64,000 nucleotides of DNA from CAYOUV01 sp963790075 (GTDB lineage: Bacteria; Chloroflexota; Anaerolineae; Anaerolineales; Villigracilaceae). Shown piece by piece: positions 27,095-35,134 of this stretch. A program made the translations under genes and the position numbers. The notes beneath the pieces were generated by a model. The model saw only the letters and a list, made by a program, of their open reading frames with translations, was not told where the DNA came from and did not search any database. The stretch lies in NCBI GenBank assembly GCA_963790075.1, contig CAWBNG010000009.1:124001-188000 (forward strand), given 5' to 3'. Within the stretch, counting starts at the first letter, position 1; the number at the start of each line of letters is the position of its first letter.

Positions 27095-28535
27095 CAAATT
27101 CTTTGAGGAAATTACGAAGGAAGAAGCTGCTCCCCGTGAACAAAAGAGGACAACCTCGAAGGATATTAAGCGTCAAACGGTAAAGCAATCAGCGGACAAC
27201 AAGCCAATCAGTGCCGCTACTCCAGTCTCAATCAGACCGCGTACTCGGTCATTAACTGGTCCCCTGCACCCAATAAAAACTTTGACAACAAGTAGCTCCG
27301 CAGGCACGCCAGCCAGCATGGCAATGGCATTTCCGCTGGACAATCAAAGTTGGGCTACGCTACAAGTGATTGATGAAAATCATCAACGCACCTGGGACCA
27401 GGAAGAACAATTGCTGATTAAGCAAGTTACAGATCAGCTCACTTTAGCAATTGAAAATGCCCAATTATTCCAACAATCACAAGAGCGCGCAGAAGAATTA
27501 GTCATCTTGAACGAGATGAGCCGAATGCTCTCATCCCAGCTCAGCATCGCTTCGATTGCAAAAACTATCTACCAATACGCATCTCGATTGTTGGACACAA
27601 CCAACTTCTTTATCGCCTTATTCGAAGCCGATAGAAACGAAATTAATTTCCCGCTTGCAATCAACGATAATCAACCAGTCGAATCCCCTACGCGACCTAT
27701 TGGACAAGGTCTGACTGATTACATCCTCACACATGGCGAAGCGCTCCTTTTAAATGGCAACGTTCAGGAACAAATGCAACAATTGAATGTTGAATTTATA
27801 CCGCTTGGCAACACTACTCCAGCGCTTTCCTGGCTGGGAGTACCCATGCTGGCTGGTGAACAGGTGATGGGTGCAATTGCTGTTCAGAGCACAGAAATTG
27901 CTAATTTATACACCGAGCACCATCGGGATTTGCTCTCAGCGATTTCAAACCAGGCTGCTATTGCAGTTCAAAACGCAAATTTATTCGAACAGATTCGTGA
28001 GCGCAGCAGCCAACTCGCTACCCTGAATGACGTCATCAGTTCTGCCAGCCAAACGCTAGACATTCGCCAAATTTTAAGTACGGTTTTGGAAAAAACCTTA
28101 CAGACCATGGGCTTCGACGGGGGACTCATCACAATGTACAACAACACAAGCGGAAAACTTGAACGTGTGGTTCAATTGGGACTACCGTTTCCTCAGCCCG
28201 AAGATCCTTCTGAAGGATTAGAGGGGTCGTTATGCGAGGCAGTTTTCCAATCCCGTGAGGCGATCACTCTCGACGATATCCGACAGGGCGCGCCGGTGGA
28301 TGTCTCTAATGTAATCAAAGCGGGCTACAACACTTATTTAGGGGTTCCTCTCGAATTAAAAGGTCAGGTACTTGGTACGCTCTGCACTTTCAAGAAAAAA
28401 GCTATCTCAATTAACCAAAACACTTTGGAGCTGGCGACGTCCATAGGACGCCAAGTTGGATTCGCTGTCGGAAACGCACGCTTATTCCAGGCTATTGAAG
28501 AATTGGAAGTTCTCGATTCCGGGACGTGGCATTAA
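27063..28535 (+). CDS. N-terminal GAF part of a frameshifted hybrid histidine kinase
   Basis: This frame encodes 490 residues: a polar, probably disordered start (1-75), a C-terminal-half GAF (about 85-152, TLQVIDENHQRTWDQEEQ) and two complete GAF domains (about 165-320 and 325-485). It ends in an unlikely ELEVLDSGTWH. In the overlapping frame the same DNA reads SRFRDVALSSADLVWEV, the usual start of a PAS domain, which continues into the next gene. Adding one base near 28509-28511 joins both into about 1555 residues. The start overlaps parA by 32 bp. Confidence 0.75.
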   Translation: MSKKQIDNRLDKFFEEITKEEAAPREQKRTTSKDIKRQTVKQSADNKPISAATPVSIRPRTRSLTGPLHPIKTLTTSSSAGTPASMAMAFPLDNQSWATLQVIDENHQRTWDQEEQLLIKQVTDQLTLAIENAQLFQQSQERAEELVILNEMSRMLSSQLSIASIAKTIYQYASRLLDTTNFFIALFEADRNEINFPLAINDNQPVESPTRPIGQGLTDYILTHGEALLLNGNVQEQMQQLNVEFIPLGNTTPALSWLGVPMLAGEQVMGAIAVQSTEIANLYTEHHRDLLSAISNQAAIAVQNANLFEQIRERSSQLATLNDVISSASQTLDIRQILSTVLEKTLQTMGFDGGLITMYNNTSGKLERVVQLGLPFPQPEDPSEGLEGSLCEAVFQSREAITLDDIRQGAPVDVSNVIKAGYNTYLGVPLELKGQVLGTLCTFKKKAISINQNTLELATSIGRQVGFAVGNARLFQAIEELEVLDSGTWH

Positions 28536-31500
28536 GCAGTGCGGACTTAGTTTGGGAAGTGGACCAAAAAGGAATATACCGGTATATATCGGAGCGCGTA
28601 AACGAAGTTCTCGGCTATCACCCCGATGAAATCATTGGCCAGTCATTTAAAACCTTCGTTTCAGAAAAAGACAAACAGAAAATCGAAGGCATGCTGACCA
28701 ACGCGATACGAAACAAACAGCCTTTGACTGATTTGGAAATTCACAGCTTTTCAAATCAGGGCGAGGAAGTCACCTTCTTGGCAAGCGGTGTCCCCATTCT
28801 GGATACCGCCGAGAACGCTGTTGGGTATCGAGGCGTTTTCAAGGACATCACCGAACGTAAGCGCAATGAAAAAATACAAGAAGCAATTTTTCAGATCGCT
28901 GAAGCTGCGCTGACAGCCGAAAACATAACATCGGTATTGCGTTCCGTTCATGAGGCGGTAAAAACGCTTATGCCGGCAGAGAACTTTTTTGTAGCGCTTT
29001 ATGATGAAGCCAGTGATTTGCTCAGTTTCCCATATTACATAGACCAACACGATTCAGCCTGGGAGCCTCAAAAACCAAGCAAGAATTTGACCAGCTATGT
29101 TCTCAAAACAGGTGAGGCTCTGTTAGTAACTCCGCCTCGTTATGATGAATTGGTAGAGAGTGGCCAGGTGGAAGCGCTTGGTACCCGAGGTGTAGATTGG
29201 TTAGGGGTCCCACTCAGAAGTGGGGATAAATCCCTGGGTGTCGTAGTAGTGCAAACTTATAAAACGAGTGAACACCTGACTGAACGGGATCGAGAAACTC
29301 TTTCCTTCATTGCCAATCAGGTATCCGTCGCTCTCGAACGCAAGCAATCTGAGCTTGAATTAAGAACATTGTTTGCGTCAATGAATGATGTGATCTTGAT
29401 CGTTGATAAGGATACACGATATCTGCGCATTGCCCCAACGAATCCATCCCGTCTGTTCCTGCCTCCGGAGGAATTGATCGGCCAAAAGATGACAGATATA
29501 TTCCCTCCAGAAATCCATGAGCCGTTTTTAGAAGCAGTCGAACAAGCGCTTAAATCCGGTAATCCAATTAAAATTGAATATCCTTTACTAATCGACGATC
29601 AAGAATACTGGTTTGATGCTACGCTATCCAAGCTGAATGACGACCAGGTTTTTTGGGTCGCCAGGGATATTACCGAGCGGAAATTATCCGAAGAAGCTAT
29701 CGTCCGCCAGAACGAATATTTGGCTACTGCAGCTGAAATCGGTCGCTTGGTGACGTCCACCCTTGACCTGGACACACTATTCAGCCGTACGGTCAACTTG
29801 ATCAGTGAACGCCTCGGGTTCTACCATGCGGCAATCTTCATCATTGAAGAGACCGGCTTCAACGCTGTTCTCAGGGAGGCTACGGGAGAGGCGGGTGAAG
29901 AAATGAAACACCGTCAACACTCCCTGGCTGTAGGCTCGAAATCCGTTATCGGTTCGACCACAGCTGCTGGAGAACCCAAAGTGGTCAATGACACGGCCAG
30001 CGATCCGATTCACCGTCCCAATCCACTTCTTCCAGAGACTCGAGCCGAAGTCGGTATCCCTCTTCGGGTTGGCAACCGGGTGATCGGCGCCTTGGATCTT
30101 CAAGCGACCGAGGTAGACGCGTTTACCCATGACGATGTTGCCATTCTACAAATCCTGGCAGATCAAATCGCAGTTGCGATTGACAATGCACGCTCATATG
30201 AATTGTCCCAGGAAGCTGTCCGAGAGATGCGCGAAATCGATCGACTGAAGAGCCAGTTCCTGGCGAATATGAGCCATGAATTGCGTACTCCTTTGAACTC
30301 CATCATTGGTTTCTCGCGCGTTATTTTAAAGGGCATCGATGGTCCAGTCACTGATTTGCAAAATCAAGATCTCGGTGCAATATACAATTCCGGCCAACAC
30401 CTTTTAGGGCTGATCAATGACATCCTAGACTTGTCCAAAATCGAAGCCGGGAAAATGGAGTTGTCATTCGAGGATGTCAACGCTGCTGACCTGATCGCGA
30501 GCGTGATGTCAACAGTAGTGGGATTGGTCAAGGACAAACCGATCAAACTTGTCAAAAACATTTCGACAGACCTGCCGGTTATTCGTGCGGACCCAATGAG
30601 AGTCCGCCAGATATTACTCAATCTACTATCAAATGCATCCAAATTTACTGAAGAGGGCACGATTACCGTCTCCACCTCAATCAATTCCGGTCCAACGGGA
30701 AAACCCGAGATAATGATCAGTGTCACTGATACTGGCCCGGGAATTTCCCCGGATGACCAAACCAAACTTTTCCAACCCTTCTCCCAGGTCGATACCTCGC
30801 CTACGCGCAAGACCGGTGGTACGGGTTTGGGGCTCTCTATCTGTCAACATCTAGTACAAATGCACGGCGGACGCATAGGCATTCAAAGCGCTATCGGCAA
30901 GGGGAGCACCTTCTATTTCACCCTGCCAGTCCAGCAAACGCCTGAAATCAGCGACATTCCAATTGATGGACGCGTTATCCTAGCGATTGACGACGACGAG
31001 CAGGTCATCAGCCTTTATGAGCGCTATCTCGAACCGCAAGGATTTCACCTGGTTGCATTAACCGATCCCTCCAAGGCCAGAGAACGAGTCCGCCAGCTAA
31101 AACCATACGCCGTGACATTGGACATTATGATGCCGGGTTATGATGGCTGGCAAGTGATCAATGATCTTAAATCAGATCCGGAAACCCGGGATGTGCCGGT
31201 TATTATTTGTAGTATTCTCGAGCAAGAGGAAAAAGGGTTCAACCTCGGCGCAGCCGATTATCTCGTAAAGCCGATCATCGAAGACGACCTGATTAATGCG
31301 CTCAACCGTTTGAATAGCGACGGCAGCATCCGGGAGGTATTGGTAATTGACGATGACCCGGATGACTTGCGCCTGATCAGTAAGCTTTTGAACCAACACG
31401 GCCGTTACAAGCCGGTTTTAGCCGAAGGCGGCGAACAGGGATGGGAAGCCATTACGACCCGTACCCCTCATGCGGTGATCTTGGACCTGTTCATGCCGAA

Positions 31501-31708
31501 AATGAATGGCTTTAATATTCTCGAGAAAATGCGCTCAACGGACTCCTTGCGCGATATTCCGGTGATCCTAATTACAGGGGGTGATTTAACAGCAGAACAA
31601 CATGAGCAGCTCAAAAATTTTGGGAAAAATTTGCTCAAAAAAGGCTCTCTCAATGAAGAAGATCTCCTCGCCACACTGGATCGAGCTCTCAAACGAGTTG
31701 CCAGATAA
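28526..31708 (+). CDS. Hybrid histidine kinase (PAS-GAF-PAS-GAF-HisKA-HATPase-REC-REC)
   Basis: This frame holds the only transmitter of the island. PAS domains lie at about 1-115 and 285-395, GAF domains at about 120-280 and 405-560 (the second of the shared YHAAIF subfamily). HisKA has the phospho-accepting His in NMSHELRTPLNS. The HATPase has NLLSNASKF (N box), DTGPGIS (G1) and GGTGLGLS (G2). Two receivers follow: TLDIMMPGYDG (Asp near 875) and ILDLFMPKMNG (Asp near 995). It is cytoplasmic, with no membrane helix. The GTG start would cut into the first PAS domain, so the gene most likely begins at 27063 and is split by a frameshift. Confidence 0.88.
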   Translation: MALSSADLVWEVDQKGIYRYISERVNEVLGYHPDEIIGQSFKTFVSEKDKQKIEGMLTNAIRNKQPLTDLEIHSFSNQGEEVTFLASGVPILDTAENAVGYRGVFKDITERKRNEKIQEAIFQIAEAALTAENITSVLRSVHEAVKTLMPAENFFVALYDEASDLLSFPYYIDQHDSAWEPQKPSKNLTSYVLKTGEALLVTPPRYDELVESGQVEALGTRGVDWLGVPLRSGDKSLGVVVVQTYKTSEHLTERDRETLSFIANQVSVALERKQSELELRTLFASMNDVILIVDKDTRYLRIAPTNPSRLFLPPEELIGQKMTDIFPPEIHEPFLEAVEQALKSGNPIKIEYPLLIDDQEYWFDATLSKLNDDQVFWVARDITERKLSEEAIVRQNEYLATAAEIGRLVTSTLDLDTLFSRTVNLISERLGFYHAAIFIIEETGFNAVLREATGEAGEEMKHRQHSLAVGSKSVIGSTTAAGEPKVVNDTASDPIHRPNPLLPETRAEVGIPLRVGNRVIGALDLQATEVDAFTHDDVAILQILADQIAVAIDNARSYELSQEAVREMREIDRLKSQFLANMSHELRTPLNSIIGFSRVILKGIDGPVTDLQNQDLGAIYNSGQHLLGLINDILDLSKIEAGKMELSFEDVNAADLIASVMSTVVGLVKDKPIKLVKNISTDLPVIRADPMRVRQILLNLLSNASKFTEEGTITVSTSINSGPTGKPEIMISVTDTGPGISPDDQTKLFQPFSQVDTSPTRKTGGTGLGLSICQHLVQMHGGRIGIQSAIGKGSTFYFTLPVQQTPEISDIPIDGRVILAIDDDEQVISLYERYLEPQGFHLVALTDPSKARERVRQLKPYAVTLDIMMPGYDGWQVINDLKSDPETRDVPVIICSILEQEEKGFNLGAADYLVKPIIEDDLINALNRLNSDGSIREVLVIDDDPDDLRLISKLLNQHGRYKPVLAEGGEQGWEAITTRTPHAVILDLFMPKMNGFNILEKMRSTDSLRDIPVILITGGDLTAEQHEQLKNFGKNLLKKGSLNEEDLLATLDRALKRVAR

Positions 31709-31735
31709 TAAACTTTATACTTAGGAAGTCAATCC

Positions 31736-33412
31736 ATGTCGTCTTTTGTCATTAAGTGTCTTGACTGCGGCTTCACCGATTCCTATTTCCCTACATCGGC
31801 TAGCTGCCCCAATTGCAACAGCAATTGGCGCGAAGCCCAATATGATTATGAAAATTTAGCAAAAACCTGGCCACATCAATTGTCTGGTCGACCATTCGAC
31901 TTGTGGCGCTATCGAGAATTATTGCCAGTACGGAATCCAAATCCAAGCATATCTTTGGGGGAAGGTGGAACTCCGCTCATTCGAGCCGTCAACCTTGGTA
32001 TGATGCTTGGCTGTCCCAACATCTTCATCAAAGATGAACGACAAGAACCGACTTCATCCTTCAAAGATCGACAGGCAGCGGTGACTATTGCGGCCCTCAA
32101 GGAAGCCGGCATTACAGAAATGGTCGCAGCCTCCACTGGCAATGTCGCCATCTCTTACTCGGCCTATGCAGCCCGCGCCGGGATAAAGTTGTGGGCTTTT
32201 GTGACCAGCCTGGTTCCGGCAGTCAAGATGCGAGAGATTGCTCTGTATGGTAGCCAGGTTATAAAAATAACTGGCTCCTACGATCAGACCAAAATGATAG
32301 CAGCAGAATTTGCCAAACAACGTGGTCTTTACCTCGACATGGGCGCCAAGACCATAACCTCCGTCGAAGCCATGAAAACAATGGCAATGGAAATAGGTGA
32401 GCAATTGACAGCTATTCTTGATCCAGACAGTGGCGGTGCAGAAACCAATCCTGTCTGGCAGACACCTGATTGGTATGTTCAAGCCGTCAGCGGAGGAATG
32501 GGGCCACTTGGTGTGCACAAGGGATTTAGCGAACTAAGGACTCTTGGGGTGGTTGACAGAATACCAGCTCTCGCATCAGTCCAGGTTGAGGGCTGTGCAC
32601 CTATGGTCGACGGTTGGAAGCGTGGCCTTGAAACAGCCGAGGTGGTAACAAGTCCTCGTACTCACATTGAAACACTAGCAACCGGGGATCCGGGACGAGC
32701 CTACACCATCTTGCGCCAAAAGACAATGGAAACAAACGGCGTATTCGAGAGCGTGACTGACGAAGAAGCTTTCCGCGCCATGCACGTCTTGGCCAAGATG
32801 GAAGGTATCTCCGCCGAGCCGGCTGCGGCAGTTGCATTCGCTGGTTTGTTCAAACTGATCCGTGCAGGGGTTATTAAACCTTCGAGTACCGTGGTTATTA
32901 ATTGCACCGGCCATACCATGCCGACCGAAAAACACGTACTGGGTGAGGGCTGGGCAAGAGATGTGATTCTATCGTCTAAGGTCATGGAAGAAACACCTCA
33001 GGAAGGATTGTTGGCAGCTCTCAATCGCGTGGCTCCCGATCGCTTTCCCCGTATCGCCATCGTAGACGATAGTTCAGATGCCCGCCGCCTGATCCGACGC
33101 ATTTTACAATCCCAGGGAAATTATGTTCTTTTTGAAGCCAGCGATGGAAAAGAAGCCCTTGATCTAATCAGTCGTGAAATCCCCGATTTGGTTATCCTGG
33201 ACCTGATGATGCCAGAACTCGATGGGTTTTCGGTTCTGGATGCACTCAAAGCCAAACCAGAAACTGCCAACATACCTATCATTGTGTCCACCGCCAAAGA
33301 ACTGACGCTGGAAGAAAAAAGCCGGTTGGAGGGTCAAATCCAATCCTTGATGCAAAAAGGCGACTTTATGAATGACGACTTCTTCAACGAGGTGAAGTCG
33401 TCATTAAACTAA
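31736..33412 (+). CDS. Threonine synthase-like PLP enzyme fused to a C-terminal receiver domain
   Basis: This 558-residue protein has an N-terminal zinc ribbon (Cys8, Cys11, Cys24, Cys27), then a fold-type II PLP domain (about 70-415) with the Schiff-base Lys110 in TSSFKDRQA and the glycine-rich phosphate loop STGNVAIS. This matches threonine synthase, which makes threonine from O-phosphohomoserine. Residues 436-558 form a complete receiver: acidic pair Asp444-Asp445, phospho-accepting Asp489 in VILDLMMP, Thr519 and Lys541. The receiver's ending (LTLEEKSRL ... LMQKGDF) resembles receiver 2 of the adjacent kinase. It begins 27 bp after that kinase with ribosome site AGGAAG. Threonine synthases normally lack receivers. 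Real activity could be for a related substrate. Confidence 0.85.
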   Translation: MSSFVIKCLDCGFTDSYFPTSASCPNCNSNWREAQYDYENLAKTWPHQLSGRPFDLWRYRELLPVRNPNPSISLGEGGTPLIRAVNLGMMLGCPNIFIKDERQEPTSSFKDRQAAVTIAALKEAGITEMVAASTGNVAISYSAYAARAGIKLWAFVTSLVPAVKMREIALYGSQVIKITGSYDQTKMIAAEFAKQRGLYLDMGAKTITSVEAMKTMAMEIGEQLTAILDPDSGGAETNPVWQTPDWYVQAVSGGMGPLGVHKGFSELRTLGVVDRIPALASVQVEGCAPMVDGWKRGLETAEVVTSPRTHIETLATGDPGRAYTILRQKTMETNGVFESVTDEEAFRAMHVLAKMEGISAEPAAAVAFAGLFKLIRAGVIKPSSTVVINCTGHTMPTEKHVLGEGWARDVILSSKVMEETPQEGLLAALNRVAPDRFPRIAIVDDSSDARRLIRRILQSQGNYVLFEASDGKEALDLISREIPDLVILDLMMPELDGFSVLDALKAKPETANIPIIVSTAKELTLEEKSRLEGQIQSLMQKGDFMNDDFFNEVKSSLN

Positions 33413-33437
33413 GGATTTGGGGATGTCACAGTGACCA

Positions 33438-34388
33438 ATGCATAAGGGTAATTCTACGGGAATTCGCGCAGCGCTGGCATCCGCTTTTTTTCTCGGATTA
33501 GCTCCAATTTTCGGCAAGCAGGCAATAGCAGCCGGGCTTTCGCCTCTGGCCGTGGTGGCTTTGAGAACCAGCATGGCGGCTGGACTCTTGTTGCTGCTGG
33601 TGTCTTTGTATAAGCGATCTTATCTTTACATTTATCCTGCCGGTTTATTAGGATGCACTCTGGCAGGAACAATTAACGGCTTGGGATCAATCTTATATTA
33701 CATGGCACTCGGACGTCTCAGCGCAAGTGTCGGACAATTGCTTTATTCCCTTTATCCGGTTTTTGTAGCATTTTGGCTGATATTAGACCGCCAACCTCCA
33801 AGCCGAATGACGGTCACAAGAATTGTTTTGGGGTCAGCTGCTGTCATTCTATTGACAAACAGGCAGGGAAACCATGTCGACTTGATAGGTGTCCTACTCA
33901 TGCTTGGAGCCGCAGCCCTATATGCATTACACCTACCAATCAATCAACGTGTTTTATATGACGTGCCCGCACCAACTGTCACGCTTTACACTTTGATTGC
34001 GATGAGTATCGTGGTAGTCCCCACCTATTTCATATTTGACCGACAATGGCCTCAGGCCAGCGTCCCATGGACACCAGTAATCGGTCTAACGATAGTTACC
34101 TTTCTGTCGAGACTGTCATTATTCATGGGTGTAAAGCACATTGGCGGGATGCAAACTGCGATTTTGGGTTTAGGTGAATTACTGGTCACTTTAATTACCG
34201 GCCACTTATGGTTACACGAAAGCCTGAGTCTCATGCAATGGCTTGGGGCAATCGGCTTATCTACCAGTCTGTTGCTAATTGCTTTTGATAAATCAAACCT
34301 CGAAAACCGCCATAACAAAGGCGGCTGGCTGAAATGGCTACGTCCACCTGATTTTCCTGCTGATATACCTTGGAGTTCGCGTGACTGA
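33438..34388 (+). CDS. EamA/DMT-superfamily transporter
   Basis: This 316-residue protein has ten hydrophobic helices in two EamA repeats (about 8-140 and 150-285). It begins ALASAFFLGLAPIFGKQAIAAG, a normal DMT start, and ends with a short polar tail. Such proteins export metabolites or amino acids. It begins 25 bp after the threonine-synthase-like gene on the same strand, so export of a related amino acid is possible, but specificity is not visible. It converges with the minus-strand regulator gene, leaving only 2 bp between stops. Confidence 0.87.
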   Translation: MHKGNSTGIRAALASAFFLGLAPIFGKQAIAAGLSPLAVVALRTSMAAGLLLLLVSLYKRSYLYIYPAGLLGCTLAGTINGLGSILYYMALGRLSASVGQLLYSLYPVFVAFWLILDRQPPSRMTVTRIVLGSAAVILLTNRQGNHVDLIGVLLMLGAAALYALHLPINQRVLYDVPAPTVTLYTLIAMSIVVVPTYFIFDRQWPQASVPWTPVIGLTIVTFLSRLSLFMGVKHIGGMQTAILGLGELLVTLITGHLWLHESLSLMQWLGAIGLSTSLLLIAFDKSNLENRHNKGGWLKWLRPPDFPADIPWSSRD

Positions 34389-34390
34389 AG

Positions 34391-35134
34391 TTAGACCGGG
34401 ATCTCTCCCTCAAACACATATCCGGTTCCCCGTACGCTGACGATTTTATTTTCTAATTCCTGAAACCCGTCCAATTTATGCCGTAGGCGACTTACCAACG
34501 GTCGAAGTATTTCCGGCGCTTCATGTTGCGATGTCGTATAACCCTGCACCAGCAATACCAATTCCTTGTGTGTAAATACTTTTCCGGGATTTTCAAAAAA
34601 TATTTTCAACAAACGTCCCTCAGCAGGAGTTAAATGAATAACACGCTCCTCGCGGTGAATTATGCGTCGAGCCAGATCCACAAATGTATGATCGGCCAAT
34701 TCAAATGCCATCACTCCGTCTTCCACATCAACATCCTTACCGAATTCGCTCAGCACCTGCACGCGCGCTGCACGCCTTGCCAATCCACGCTTGACGCTAT
34801 TGAGCACTTGTGATGGGGCAGCGGGTTTCATCAAATAATCATGAATTCTCAACCGCAAGGCTTCAACCGCCGACTCGGTTGATGAAAATGCCGTTAGTAA
34901 TACGATTTCAGTATCCGGGGAAATTTGATTGACCACACGAATAACCTCTAACCCATCCATTCCGGGCATGCGTAAGTCAACAATCATTAAATCGACATGC
35001 TCCGAACGAATAAATTCTACAGCAGACTGCCCATTTGCAATTGAAGACACATTGTATCCCTCTAATCTTAATATTTCAGTCAATGATTGTCTGGCAACCG
35101 GTTCGTCGTCAACAACAAGAATACTGTGTTTCAT
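34391..35134 (-). CDS. OmpR/PhoB-type response regulator
   Basis: This 247-residue protein has an N-terminal receiver (ILVVDDEP, phospho-accepting Asp53 in MIVDLRMP, TAFSS, YLMKPAA). A linker and a C-terminal winged-helix DNA-binding domain (about 145-243) follow; HLTPAEGRLLKIFFENPGKV and SVRGTGYVF are its hallmark segments. It is the last gene of a three-gene minus-strand operon and overlaps the upstream kinase by 4 bp, so that kinase is its likely phosphodonor. Its target promoters are unknown. Confidence 0.92.
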   Translation of the reverse strand: MKHSILVVDDEPVARQSLTEILRLEGYNVSSIANGQSAVEFIRSEHVDLMIVDLRMPGMDGLEVIRVVNQISPDTEIVLLTAFSSTESAVEALRLRIHDYLMKPAAPSQVLNSVKRGLARRAARVQVLSEFGKDVDVEDGVMAFELADHTFVDLARRIIHREERVIHLTPAEGRLLKIFFENPGKVFTHKELVLLVQGYTTSQHEAPEILRPLVSRLRHKLDGFQELENKIVSVRGTGYVFEGEIPV

